Assembly: GCA_963716215.1 (NCBI GenBank)
Contig: OY970298.1
Coordinates: 868,001-932,000 of the forward strand
Length of the DNA stretch: 64,000 nucleotides
Source: JACVRW01 sp963716215
GTDB lineage: Bacteria > Actinomycetota > Thermoleophilia > Solirubrobacterales > Thermoleophilaceae
Direction: 5' to 3'
Part shown: positions 7,994 through 15,881 of the stretch, one piece after another
Layout of the letters: every line of letters starts with the position of its first letter
Position numbering within the stretch: position 1 is the first letter of the stretch
The notes under the pieces: generated by a model
Told to the model about the DNA's origin: nothing
The model's database searches: none
The model's input: the letters and a program-made list of their open reading frames with translations, nothing else
Translations under genes and position numbers: made by a program

Positions 7994-9099
7994 GCACGCG
8001 CGGGGGCGGCCAGCTCCCGGTACGCGGCGGCGATGCGCGCGATGCCCTCCTCGATCTGCTCGGGCGGCACGCCGGAGTACGCCAGGCGCAGCGAGCTGTC
8101 GCCGCCCTCGATCATGAAGGAGGAGCCCTGCTCGAACACCACGCCGCGCTCCGCCGCGCCGCGGGCGAGCGCCGCGACGTCGGTGCCGTCCGGCAGGTCG
8201 ACCCAGAGGAAGTAGCCGCCCTCCGGGGTCACGTAGCGCGCGTCGGGGAGGTGCTGGTCGAGCGCGGCGCAGGTCGCGTCACGGCGCTCGCGCAGGGCCG
8301 CCTTGACCGTGGCGATCGAGCCGTCGATCGCCCCCGAGTGGCAGAACTCGGCCACGATCGCCTGGGCCACCATGTTCGGCGAGATGTAGGTCTCGGTGGC
8401 GCGCTTGCGGATCGAGCCGATCAGCTCGGGCGCGCCGACCAGGTAGCCGACCCTGATCCCCGGTGCCACCGTCTTGGAGAACGAGGACGCGTACACGACC
8501 GCCTCGCCGCTCTCGTCCAGCTCGAGCATCGTCGGGTGCGGCTCGCCGGCGAAGCGCAGCTCCACGTAGGGGTCGTCCTCGAAGATGGTGAAGCCGTACC
8601 GGTCCGCGAGCGCGAGCAGGCGATGGCGCTTCTCCAGCGACAGCGTGCAGCCGGCGGGGTTCTGGAAGTTGGGGATGATGTGGGCGAGCACGGGCCGCGC
8701 GCCCTCCTCGAGGGCGGCCTCGAGGGCTCCGACGTCGATGCCGTCCGCCTCCAGCGGGATCGCCAGGAGCTCGGCCCCGAGCTTGGTGAGCGAGAGCAGC
8801 GTGCGGTCGTAGGTCGGCGCCTCGACGACGACGACGTCACCGGGGCTGACCAGCTCGCTGAACAGGAACGCGTCGGCCTGCATGGAGCCGTTGGTGGCGA
8901 GCAGGTGGTCGGGGGGCACATCGTGCTTCTTGGCGAGCCACTCCAGCAGGTGCGGATAGCCCGCCGAGGTGCCGTAGGCGAGGGCGCCACCGGGGTCGCG
9001 CTCGAACGCGCGCTGGGCGGCGGCGCTGATCTCCTCGACGGCGATGATGTCGGGCGAGGGAGCGCCGCGCGAGAGCGAGATGTTGGTGAGCTCGGCCAT
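7990..9099 (-). CDS. PLP-dependent aminotransferase, class I/II (2-aminoadipate aminotransferase-like)
   Basis: 369 residues. The fold-type I landmarks are clear: GYPHLLEWL near 47, substrate-side NFQNPAG (144-150), the PLP-binding FEDDPYVELRF (from 173) and the Schiff-base lysine K209 in SSFSKTVAPGIRVGYL. The sequence resembles the LysN/MocR-type aminotransferases, here without a DNA-binding domain. I chose the ATG at 9099; an upstream in-frame extension would run through the terminator hairpin and into the NTF2-like gene. A TATCTT box lies 9 nt upstream. The amino acid substrate cannot be told from sequence. It is coupled (ATGA) to the membrane protein that follows. Confidence 0.9.
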   Translation of the reverse strand: MAELTNISLSRGAPSPDIIAVEEISAAAQRAFERDPGGALAYGTSAGYPHLLEWLAKKHDVPPDHLLATNGSMQADAFLFSELVSPGDVVVVEAPTYDRTLLSLTKLGAELLAIPLEADGIDVGALEAALEEGARPVLAHIIPNFQNPAGCTLSLEKRHRLLALADRYGFTIFEDDPYVELRFAGEPHPTMLELDESGEAVVYASSFSKTVAPGIRVGYLVGAPELIGSIRKRATETYISPNMVAQAIVAEFCHSGAIDGSIATVKAALRERRDATCAALDQHLPDARYVTPEGGYFLWVDLPDGTDVAALARGAAERGVVFEQGSSFMIEGGDSSLRLAYSGVPPEQIEEGIARIAAAYRELAAPARA

Positions 9100-9128
9100 C
9101 GGCCAGCCAAGATAGCTGCTTGGCGCAA

Positions 9129-9149
9129 GCAGCGGGCTTGGCCCGCTGC
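9129..9149 (-). terminator. Hairpin terminator of the EamA-SDR-NTF2 operon
   Basis: Perfect 9-bp stem (GCAGCGGGC with GCCCGCTGC) and a 3-nt loop, 11 bp past the stop of the NTF2-like gene. No T tract. It separates that operon from the aminotransferase promoter. Confidence 0.6.
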
Positions 9150-9160
9150 GCAGCGTTTCG

Positions 9161-9562
9161 CTAGTCGCCGGCCCGGGCGGTGATGTCCGCGATGGCGGCC
9201 GCTTTGTCCGCATACGCGGCGATGCGGACCACCCGGCCGGCGCGGAAGCTGTGCACGAAGAAGAGGTAGTCCCCGCGCAGGCCCTCGTCGGAGGCGATGC
9301 GCCGGTGGCCGATCACGAGCAGGTCGGGGTCGTGGGGCTCGAAGGTGTACGGGGACGCCATGAACCGCTCGCCGCGCTCCTCGAACTCCTCGAAGAAGCG
9401 GCGCACCCCGTCGTGGCCGCGGTAGACGCGGCCGTCGTGCGCGACGAACTCCACCTCGGGATCGAGGAGCGGAATCGCCTGCTCCGCACCCTGTTCCCGA
9501 AACGTGGACCACAGCTCGTGCACCGCGTCAAGGCGCTCGTCCACGTCGGAATCATGCCCCAT
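9161..9562 (-). CDS. SnoaL/NTF2-like nuclear transport factor 2 family protein
   Basis: 133 residues with the cone-shaped SnoaL-like pattern: N-terminal helices (DAVHELWSTFREQG), LLDPEVEFVAHDGRVYRGHDGVRRFFEEF, and later strands EGLRGDYLFFVHSFRAGRVVRIAAYADKAAA. Such proteins are small hydrolases, isomerases or ligand-binding domains; the catalytic residues are not conserved enough to predict a reaction. The ATG directly follows the TGA of the SDR gene without a spacer, so it belongs to the same operon, and a terminator hairpin follows it. Confidence 0.85.
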   Translation of the reverse strand: MGHDSDVDERLDAVHELWSTFREQGAEQAIPLLDPEVEFVAHDGRVYRGHDGVRRFFEEFEERGERFMASPYTFEPHDPDLLVIGHRRIASDEGLRGDYLFFVHSFRAGRVVRIAAYADKAAAIADITARAGD

Positions 9563-10480
9563 TCAGCGATAGCCGGTGGGATCGGCCGGCAGGCCCGGGT
9601 CCTGCACCTCGACCATGTAGCGCCAGCAGTCGGGCTGCGAGCCGTCGACGTCGGTGAAGCCATACTCGCGCGCCAGCGCGCCCGAGGAGAACGAGCCGCC
9701 ATTGCGGCGGTGGACGTCGGGATCGGCGGCCAGCGCGGCGATCGCGCGCCCCACGAACAGCGGGCTCTCGGAGATCGCGGCGAAGTGCGGGTTGATCGCC
9801 GCTCCGTCGCGCCAGTTCGCCTCGGTCACGCGGTAGATCTCGAGCATCATCTCCGAGCGCAGCCAGCCGGGGGTGAGCGCCACGGCAGTGCATCCGTGGG
9901 GCTCGAGCTCCTCCGCCTGCGAGAAGGCGAGTCGCAGGACCGCCGTCTTGGCGAGGTCGTAGAACGCCGAGACCCGGTAGTTGGTCGCGTTGTACTCGCG
10001 CGTGCCATCGGTCATCTCGACCACCAGCCCGCCGGGCTCGCGGATCATCAGCGGCAGGGCGAAGTGGCTCGTGATCAGGTGCGTGTCGATCGCCAGGCGC
10101 AGCACGCGCAGACCGTTGTCCAGGTCGTGCTCCCACACCGGCTTGTTCCAATCGAAGAGCTGCTCCGCTCCCCAGATGTCGTTGACCAGGACGTCGAGTC
10201 GCCCGTGGTCGGCGTCGATCCGCTGGACGAGCGCCTCGACCTGTGCGGGCTCGAGGTGGTCGACCGCGACCGCGATGCCTTCCCCGCCGGCGGCGGTGAC
10301 CAGCTCGGCGGTCTCCTCGATCGTCTCGGGCCGGTCGTACTCCGACCGGTGCTCGCGGGTGCTGCGGCCGGTGCAGTAGACGGTCGCACCGGCCTCGCCC
10401 AGCGCCACGGCCGAGCCGCGGCCGGCACCGCGCGTCGCTCCCGCCACCAGGGCCACCTTGTCTTCGAGAGGGTTAGGCAC
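9563..10480 (-). CDS. SDR-family oxidoreductase
   Basis: 305 residues starting at a GTG that overlaps the last 8 bases of the EamA gene; GGGAG lies just upstream as a ribosome binding site. The cofactor loop appears as AGATRGAGRG (about 12-21), a Gly-rich SDR variant, and the second motif VDHLEPAQVEALVQ and LVNDIWG follow. The catalytic pair is the YDLAK segment (Y-x-x-x-K). Insertions around RSTREHRSEYDRPETI and a long C-terminal tail resemble the SDR group annotated as dehydrogenase/reductase SDR family member 1. Substrate unknown. Confidence 0.87.
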   Translation of the reverse strand: MPNPLEDKVALVAGATRGAGRGSAVALGEAGATVYCTGRSTREHRSEYDRPETIEETAELVTAAGGEGIAVAVDHLEPAQVEALVQRIDADHGRLDVLVNDIWGAEQLFDWNKPVWEHDLDNGLRVLRLAIDTHLITSHFALPLMIREPGGLVVEMTDGTREYNATNYRVSAFYDLAKTAVLRLAFSQAEELEPHGCTAVALTPGWLRSEMMLEIYRVTEANWRDGAAINPHFAAISESPLFVGRAIAALAADPDVHRRNGGSFSSGALAREYGFTDVDGSQPDCWRYMVEVQDPGLPADPTGYR

Positions 10481-11405
10481 GACTTGTCGCTCCCGCTGTC
10501 GCTTCGGGTGAACGTGTGTCGAAGTGTGCAAGGCGGCCGGGCACCCTGACCACCAGCACCGCCGCCAGGACCAGCGCGCCACCGGCCAGCTGCACGGGGC
10601 TGAGCGACTCGCTGAAGACGACGAACGCCAGTCCCACGGTTACCACCGGCTCCAGGGTCGAGAGGATCGACGCGGCCGTGGGACCCACCCGTCGCAGGCC
10701 CGCGAAGAAGAGGCCGACGGCTCCGACCGTCGAGACCACGGCGATCGCTGCGAGCCAACCGAACCCAGTCGCGCTCACGCCGCCCGGGTTCAGGTCCCCG
10801 GTCGCGATGCCGCCGAGCGTCAGGGTCGTCGCGGCGCCGGTGCAGACAAGGGCGCTCAGGGCCAGCGGCCCGACTCGCGAGACGATCCCCTCGGACGACA
10901 GGATGTACGCGGTGTACACGAGCGCCGCCCCGAGCCCGAGCGCGGCCCCCAACGGGTCCAGCTCCCCCGCGCCAGCCCCCGCGAGCACGAACACGAGGCC
11001 GCTCGACGCGAGCGCGAGCGCGAACGCCGTGCGGAGGCTCGCCCGCTCGCGCCCGAGCGCGATCGCGGCCACGGTGACCATCGCGGGGAAGCTGTAGAGC
11101 AGCAGCGACAGCAGAGAGGCGTCGAGGCGCTCGAGGGCGGCGAAGTAGCCGCCGGCCTGCGCGCTGTAGCAAATGCCACCGAGCGCCAGCGCGATGCCGA
11201 TGTCGCGACGAGGCAGCGCGCGCACCTGGCGGAGGCCGCCCGAGCAGATCAGGAGCAGCCAGAAGACCACCGCCGCGAGCGCGAACCGGCTGGCCAGCAG
11301 CGTGCCGACGGTCGCGCCCTCGTCGTAGGCCAGCTTGCCGAAGATGCCCATCGCGCCGAACGCGGCCGCGGAGGCGAGGCAGAAAAGGGCGCCGACGGAA
11401 GGCAT
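10473..11405 (-). CDS. EamA/DMT-family transporter
   Basis: 310 residues, about ten transmembrane helices in two homologous halves, the usual drug/metabolite transporter arrangement. The first EamA repeat starts at LFCLASAAAFGAMGIFGKLA and the second at GAALGLGAALVYTAYILSSE, each ending with a hydrophobic pair such as ILSTLEPVVTVGLAFVVFSE. The start at 11405 has AAGGA 8 nt upstream; an ATG at 11432 would add nine residues. It is divergent from a LysR-type regulator 75 bp away, which is the typical arrangement of a regulated exporter. Substrate unknown. Confidence 0.85.
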   Translation of the reverse strand: MPSVGALFCLASAAAFGAMGIFGKLAYDEGATVGTLLASRFALAAVVFWLLLICSGGLRQVRALPRRDIGIALALGGICYSAQAGGYFAALERLDASLLSLLLYSFPAMVTVAAIALGRERASLRTAFALALASSGLVFVLAGAGAGELDPLGAALGLGAALVYTAYILSSEGIVSRVGPLALSALVCTGAATTLTLGGIATGDLNPGGVSATGFGWLAAIAVVSTVGAVGLFFAGLRRVGPTAASILSTLEPVVTVGLAFVVFSESLSPVQLAGGALVLAAVLVVRVPGRLAHFDTRSPEATAGATSRA

Positions 11406-11480
11406 GGCGATGATCCTTGCCGAGACACTCATCAGGAACAACTCTGGTTCGTAACGGCAAATCAGTAGGATCGCTTATGA

Positions 11481-12404
11481 ATGCTCGATCTGCGCCGACT
11501 GCGCCTCCTGCATGAGCTCCACGCGCGCGGAACGATCGCCGCGGTGGCCGACGCTCTGCAGTTCACGCCGTCGGCCGTCTCGCAGCAGCTCGCCGTGCTC
11601 GAACGGGAGGCCGGGCTGCCACTGCTCGAGCGGGCCGGCCGCGGGGTCCGCCTGACGGACGCCGCGTTGGTCCTCGTCGGCCACGCCGACGTGCTGCTCG
11701 AACGCGCGGAACGGGCGGAGGCTGAGCTGGCGGGGGCGACCGGCAGCGTCGGCGGGCGGGGGCGGATCGCCTCGTTCCAGTCGGTCGCGCTCCACGTGGC
11801 CGTGCCGGCGATGCAGACGCTGGCCCGAAACGCGCCCGATCTGCGCTGTGAGCTGGTCGAGGCCGAGCCCGAGGTGTCGCTGCCCGCCGTGGCGCTGGGG
11901 GACGTCGACCTCGTGCTGGCCGACGAGTGGCAGCACCAGCCGCTCGCGCGTCCCACCGGCGTCGACCGCAACGACCTGTGGCGCGACCCGGTGCACCTCG
12001 TGCTGCCCGTCGACCATCCCGCGGCGCGGCGCCACGACCACGCGGTGCCGCTGGCCGAGCTGGCCGGCGACGCGTGGGCGACCGGGCATCGCGAAACGGG
12101 CTGGGAGGCGATGACCGAGCGCACCTGCCGCCAGCTCGGGGAGTTCGATCCCGACATCCGGCACCGGACCAACGACAGCGTGACCACGCTCGCGCTCGTC
12201 GCGGGCGGGCAGGCGGTGACGCTGCTGCCGGCTCTGGTGGACCCCGGCGCCCATCCGGGCATCGCGGTGCGGGCCATCGCCGAGGGCTCCGCGCACCGGA
12301 CGATCTTCACCGCCACGCGCACGGTGGACGCCGAGCGGCCCTCGGTCCAGGCGCTGCTCGAAGCGGTCCGCGGGGCCGCCGCGGACCTCGGATGGACTGC
12401 CTGA
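11481..12404 (+). CDS. LysR-family transcriptional regulator
   Basis: 307 residues. The N-terminal winged HTH is classic: LRRLRLLHELHARGTIAAVA, then ALQFTPSAVSQQLAVLE as the recognition helix (about 26-42) and PLLERAGRGVRLTDAA as the wing. The rest is a two-lobed LysR effector-binding domain. It is transcribed divergently from the EamA-SDR-NTF2 operon, so it most likely regulates that operon and itself in response to a small ligand. A TAGGAT box lies 9 nt before the ATG. No clear Shine-Dalgarno sequence is present. Confidence 0.92.
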   Translation: MLDLRRLRLLHELHARGTIAAVADALQFTPSAVSQQLAVLEREAGLPLLERAGRGVRLTDAALVLVGHADVLLERAERAEAELAGATGSVGGRGRIASFQSVALHVAVPAMQTLARNAPDLRCELVEAEPEVSLPAVALGDVDLVLADEWQHQPLARPTGVDRNDLWRDPVHLVLPVDHPAARRHDHAVPLAELAGDAWATGHRETGWEAMTERTCRQLGEFDPDIRHRTNDSVTTLALVAGGQAVTLLPALVDPGAHPGIAVRAIAEGSAHRTIFTATRTVDAERPSVQALLEAVRGAAADLGWTA

Positions 12405-12415
12405 CAGCACGGCGG

Positions 12416-12784
12416 CTAGGGCACGAGCTCGTTGCGCTGGTCTCCGCGCTGCAGGGTCACGGACGTCTTGGCGGCTCCCGCGAGCATCTGCACGCCCGGC
12501 TCGGTGGCCTCGGTGAGGAGCAGCAGGCCGGAGCCCGTTCGGCTGGCGCCGAGCTTGACGCGCACCGAGCCGTCCTGGTCGCGCATGCGGAACACCACCT
12601 CACCGCCGCGCTCGACCTTGATCTGCATGCGGGCGCGACCGCGGCCGTCGACGAGCTCGATCGAACGAGCGCGTAGCACCGACGGAACGCGCTTCGCGCC
12701 AGCCGGTCGATCCAGGAACAGCACGCCGACCACCGCCAGCAGGCAGACAGCTGCGAGCGCGCTCGTCAGTCGTTGGAGCGTCAT
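12416..12784 (-). CDS. Hypothetical protein with one N-terminal membrane anchor
   Basis: 122 residues. A hydrophobic segment at about 8-25 (LTSALAAVCLLAVVGVLFL) looks like a signal anchor, followed by a soluble part rich in beta-type repeats such as GRARMQIKVERGG and GSVRVKLGAS. The start at 12784 is preceded by AAGGAGG at good spacing. It lies tail to tail with the LysR gene. I do not recognise a family; similar short anchored proteins with repeated strand motifs are common hypothetical proteins. Confidence 0.7.
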   Translation of the reverse strand: MTLQRLTSALAAVCLLAVVGVLFLDRPAGAKRVPSVLRARSIELVDGRGRARMQIKVERGGEVVFRMRDQDGSVRVKLGASRTGSGLLLLTEATEPGVQMLAGAAKTSVTLQRGDQRNELVP

Positions 12785-12902
12785 CGTGCCTCCTTGGGCT
12801 ACGGGGACCTTCTCGATGAGCCATACCGTTCGCGCGGCGAGGAGGTTCCCGCGGGCGCGAAGAACTCGGAGCACTTAGTCTGCTGAGCGGAAGGAGGAGC
12901 AC

Positions 12903-13280
12903 ATGCTGGGAGACCATCCGATCGACGTCGTCCTGTTGGCCACCGATCTGGAGGCGTCCAAGCAGTTCTACGCCGGCAAGCTCGGGCTGGAGATCCTGCG
13001 CGAGAGCCAGGAGGAGGTGGTGTACAAGTGCGGCGGTGACTGCCAGCTGGCGATCACCAAGAGCACCACGGGCACGGCTGACGAGCAGACCCAGGCAGGC
13101 TGGCGGGTGCCAGACCTGGCCGCCGAGCTGGCCGATTTGCGGGGGCGCGGCGTGGAGATCCAGGACTACGACGTGCCCGGTCTGAAGACCGTCGACGGAG
13201 TGGCGGACCTGGGCTTCGCGCTGATCGCCTGGATCGTCGATCCGCACCGCAACGCGCTGGCCATCATCCAGTTGAAATAG
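12903..13280 (+). CDS. VOC-family (glyoxalase/bleomycin-resistance fold) protein
   Basis: 125 residues. The N-terminal DVVLLATDLEASKQFYAGKLGLEI and the C-terminal ALIAWIVDPHRNALAIIQ show the paired beta-alpha-beta-beta-beta modules of the vicinal-oxygen-chelate fold. Metal ligands are not conserved well enough to name a substrate. A GGAAGGAGG ribosome binding site precedes the ATG by 5 nt. The last 17 bases overlap the end of the convergent SRPBCC gene. Confidence 0.87.
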   Translation: MLGDHPIDVVLLATDLEASKQFYAGKLGLEILRESQEEVVYKCGGDCQLAITKSTTGTADEQTQAGWRVPDLAAELADLRGRGVEIQDYDVPGLKTVDGVADLGFALIAWIVDPHRNALAIIQLK

Positions 13281-13701
13281 CCCTCGCGAGGTTGGCGAAG
13301 GCGTTGCTCCAGCCCTCCTCGTGGGAGCGCACGGCTTCCTCGTCCCAGAGGCCGCTGTGGGTGAAGCGCACCGTCGTGACGCCCTCGTGCTCCTCGAAGT
13401 CGAGCTCGATCAGCTGCCGAGTCGGGTTGCCGTCCCACACCCAGGTGAACGCCAGGCGGGTCGGCGGCTCGATCTCCGTGTAGCGACCGCCGCCGCCGTA
13501 CTCGGCGTCGTCGTCGGGGTTGCGCATCACCACGCGCACCGTGCCGCCCACGCGCAGGTCGACCTCGGCCACGGTCGTCTCCCAGTCGTGCTCGGCGTGC
13601 CACCACCGCCGGATCACCTCCTCGCTGGTCCAGGCGTCGAAGACCGCCTGGGCGGGCGCCTCGAAGGTGCGCTCCATCCGCAGCGTGGTGCTGTCGCTCA
13701 T
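13264..13701 (-). CDS. SRPBCC/AHSA1-family protein
   Basis: 145 residues with the START-like pattern: RTFEAPAQAVFDAWTSEEVIRRWW at the N-terminus, the central GGTVRVVMRNPD, and LTFTW-type and late GWSNAFANLA segments. It is the last gene of an ArsR-DUF899-microprotein operon, and its ATG overlaps the stop of the microprotein gene (ATGA). ArsR regulators paired with AHSA1 proteins are widespread and are thought to bind hydrophobic ligands. Its role here is unknown. Confidence 0.9.
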   Translation of the reverse strand: MSDSTTLRMERTFEAPAQAVFDAWTSEEVIRRWWHAEHDWETTVAEVDLRVGGTVRVVMRNPDDDAEYGGGGRYTEIEPPTRLAFTWVWDGNPTRQLIELDFEEHEGVTTVRFTHSGLWDEEAVRSHEEGWSNAFANLARAISTG

Positions 13702-13829
13702 GCGCCGGGCTCCCGCCGGCGCCGCAGCCGCAGCTCAACCCACGCGCGGGCGATGAGCAGTGCGCCCCCGGCGCCCGTGAGCGTCGGCAGCATCTCCTCG
13801 AGCGGCACACCTCCCACATGAGCGATCAC
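13698..13829 (-). CDS. 43-residue membrane microprotein
   Basis: A short gene between DUF899 and SRPBCC. It begins with GTG overlapping the DUF899 stop (GTGA at 13826-13829) and ends with TGA overlapping the SRPBCC ATG (ATGA at 13698-13701). Coupling on both sides leaves no spare bases and argues strongly that it is translated. The product has one hydrophobic stretch at about 15-31 (PTLTGAGGALLIARAWV) and a positively charged tail LRLRRRREPGA, consistent with a single membrane helix with an inside-positive C-terminus. I recognise no family. Confidence 0.7.
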   Translation of the reverse strand: MIAHVGGVPLEEMLPTLTGAGGALLIARAWVELRLRRRREPGA

Positions 13830-14503
13830 GCGGCGTCACCGTATTCGTCGTGAAAGTTCCACCACTGGTAGGGCGGGGTCTGCGGGTAGCCCTCCGGAGA
13901 GTCCTCCCACTCCTCCTGGCGTCCGAGCGCCGTCATGTCAAGGAAGCTCCAGGTGCTGCCCATCGCCTCGTCGCCACGGCTATCGATGAAGTAGGTGCGG
14001 AAGATCTGGCCTTCGTCGTCGCGGAGGAAGGCGTTCGTGCCGTGCCACTCGCCCACGCCGAAGTCCTTGTCGAAGTCGTCGGTGAGCGTGTACCACGGGA
14101 TTTGCTGCCAACCCATCCGCGCCTTCCACCGCTCGAGGTCCGGCTGCGGCGCGCGCGAGACGAACGCGAGGGTCGTGTCGCGCGCATTGAGGTGGGCGAG
14201 GTGGGCGATCTGGTCGGCGAGGAAGGAGCAGCCGCCACAGCCATGCTCGGGCCAGCCTTCCACGCCGGGCTCGTAGAAGAAGCGGTAGACGATCAACTGC
14301 GGGCGGCCGTCGAACAGGTCGGGTAGGCCGGCGGGGCCGTTGGGACCCTCGAACGCGTAGTCCTTCTCCACGGCCATCCTCGGCATCCGGCGGCGCTCGG
14401 CCGCGAGGGCATCGCGGGCGCGGGTCAGCTGCTTCTCCTTCACCAGCAGCTCCGCGCGCGCGGTGTCCCATTCCTGGGGCGACACGATTGGCGGGGTGTT
14501 CAT
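13826..14503 (-). CDS. DUF899 thioredoxin-like family protein
   Basis: 225 residues, the normal length for this family. Hallmarks include the N-terminal SPQEWDTARAELLVKEKQLTRARD, the motif RRRMPRMAVEKDYAFEGPNG, LFDGRPQLIVYRFF, HGCGGCSFLADQIAHLAHLNARDT (a CxxC-like Cys pair in a thioredoxin-type position) and the WHGTNAFLRD segment. The biochemical role is not known. The ATG overlaps the ArsR stop, placing it as the second gene of the ArsR operon. Confidence 0.9.
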   Translation of the reverse strand: MNTPPIVSPQEWDTARAELLVKEKQLTRARDALAAERRRMPRMAVEKDYAFEGPNGPAGLPDLFDGRPQLIVYRFFYEPGVEGWPEHGCGGCSFLADQIAHLAHLNARDTTLAFVSRAPQPDLERWKARMGWQQIPWYTLTDDFDKDFGVGEWHGTNAFLRDDEGQIFRTYFIDSRGDEAMGSTWSFLDMTALGRQEEWEDSPEGYPQTPPYQWWNFHDEYGDAA

Positions 14504-14814
14504 TGCGACTGTTCCTCCTTGAGGTAATCGTCGACTACGTCGAACAGGCGCCCCCAGAGGGCGCGCTGGCGATCCATCCAGTCGGCCGCCTCGCTGAGCA
14601 CCGCGGGCTCCAGGGAGAGCCGGTGCGTCCGGCCCTCGACGACCCGCGACACCACGCCCGTCTCCTCGAGCACCTTCAGGTGCTTGGAGATGGCCGGCTT
14701 CGAGACTCCGAAGCCGCCGGTGGCGTCGCCGACCGTCGCGGGGCCCGCGGCGAGTCGTTCGACGATGCCGCGGCGAATTGGATGTGAGAGCGCCTTGAAT
14801 GAATCGTTAACCAC
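14500..14814 (-). CDS. ArsR-family winged-helix transcriptional repressor
   Basis: 104 residues: FKALSHPIRRGIVERLAAGPATVGDATG, then recognition helix SKPAISKHLKVLEETGVVSR and the wing VEGRTHRLSLEP. No metal-binding CxC motif is present, so it belongs with the non-metal ArsR repressors that accompany AHSA1 proteins. The GTG at 14814 is chosen because a TACTGT box precedes it by 7 nt and because a perfect inverted repeat overlaps the start codon. It heads the operon with DUF899, the microprotein and SRPBCC, and probably represses itself. Confidence 0.9.
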   Translation of the reverse strand: MVNDSFKALSHPIRRGIVERLAAGPATVGDATGGFGVSKPAISKHLKVLEETGVVSRVVEGRTHRLSLEPAVLSEAADWMDRQRALWGRLFDVVDDYLKEEQSQ

Positions 14815-14823
14815 TGGGTTAAC
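14806..14823. promoter_or_regulatory. Operator: 7-bp perfect inverted repeat over the ArsR start
   Basis: GTTAACC-ACTG-GGTTAAC. It overlaps the GTG start and the presumed transcription start, and touches the -10 box at 14822-14827. A dimeric ArsR bound here would block its own transcription. Confidence 0.65.
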
Positions 14824-14827
14824 AGTA
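14822..14827 (-). promoter_or_regulatory. -10 box of the leaderless ArsR promoter
   Basis: TACTGT on the minus strand, 7 nt before the GTG at 14814, partly covered by the operator. Confidence 0.55.
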
Positions 14828-14837
14828 GCAACGCGGC

Positions 14838-15815
14838 TCAACGGCCGCCTCCGGTCAGCGCTCGGCGCGCTCGGGCGGGATCCGCTCCGTTCGCGGGCGC
14901 GTAGGCGGCCGCGAAGCCTTGGCGCCAGCTGGGGTAGCGCGGCTCCCAGTCGAGCTCGCCCTTGGCCTTCGCGTTCGAGGCGCCGCGAGAGTCGGTGCCC
15001 ATCATCACGGCCGCATCGCCCGCGAACAGCCGCGCGAGCCAGCGGGGAAAGTGGCGCGGCGGCTCGGCGCCGAGCACCTCCGCGAGCACCGGCAGCCACT
15101 CGCGCACCGGGGCGGGCTCGTCATCCACGACGTTGTAGATGCCGGCCGCTCCGTCGTGCTCGAGCGCCAGCACGGTAGCCGCGGCGGCGTCGTCCAGGTG
15201 GATGAAGGACGACACCCCGCCGCCGTCGCCCACGATCGGGAACTGCCGCTTGCGCACGGGCTCGAGCAGCCCGTCGTTGGCCGCGCCGTAGAAGCCGCCG
15301 TAGCGCAGCGCGATCCCGCCCGCCTCGGTGACGGCCTCGTCGAGGTAGCGCATCGCCGCGTCGGTCTCGCGCATCGCGCGAACAGGGCTGGGGTCCAGCG
15401 GGTCGTTCTCGGTCTTGACCGGCCCGCCTGTACGTGCGTACCGGGCGCTGGCGAAGCTCTGGGCCACGAAGCGGTCCACGCCCGCCTCGCGCGCCGCGGC
15501 CAGCAGCGCGTCGGTGCCCTCGGTGCGCAGCCGGTTCGTCTGCGCGAAGGTACGGTCGAAGTTCCTGGAGAAGCGCACATCGGAAAGGGCGGTCGCCTGA
15601 TGGACGATCGCGTCGGGCTCGCTCGCCAGCACGGCCTCGCGCACGGCACCCGCGTCGAGCAGATCGAGCGCAATCGGCTCGGCCCCGAGCCCCCGCACGA
15701 CTTCGGCGTTTCCGGGGGACCTGAAGGTGCCCGTCACCTCATGTCCTCGCTCGATCAGCTGGGCAACCAGCCGAGCTCCGATCGCGCCGCTGGCACCTGC
15801 CACGAAGACTCGCAT
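14838..15815 (-). CDS. NAD(P)-dependent epimerase/dehydratase family protein
   Basis: 325 residues of the extended SDR fold. The N-terminal nucleotide loop VAGASGAIGARLV (5-17) and DAIVHQATALSD are typical, and RYGGFYGA marks the substrate side. The YxxxK active-site pair is not obvious, placing it among atypical NmrA/epimerase-like members. Start ATG at 15815 has AAAGGA 7 nt upstream. It stands alone between sucD and the ArsR operon; the substrate is unknown. Confidence 0.85.
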   Translation of the reverse strand: MRVFVAGASGAIGARLVAQLIERGHEVTGTFRSPGNAEVVRGLGAEPIALDLLDAGAVREAVLASEPDAIVHQATALSDVRFSRNFDRTFAQTNRLRTEGTDALLAAAREAGVDRFVAQSFASARYARTGGPVKTENDPLDPSPVRAMRETDAAMRYLDEAVTEAGGIALRYGGFYGAANDGLLEPVRKRQFPIVGDGGGVSSFIHLDDAAAATVLALEHDGAAGIYNVVDDEPAPVREWLPVLAEVLGAEPPRHFPRWLARLFAGDAAVMMGTDSRGASNAKAKGELDWEPRYPSWRQGFAAAYAPANGADPARARRALTGGGR

Positions 15816-15881
15816 CGCGTGTCCTTTCGGTTGGGTCTACCTGTATGACCCGTCCGGACGGAGAGATGTGACCAGCGGGCG

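Noticed and set aside
9106..9213. Extended N-terminus of the aminotransferase from an upstream in-frame start
   Set aside because: It would run through a strong terminator hairpin and overlap the NTF2-like gene; the ATG at 9099 gives the normal family start.
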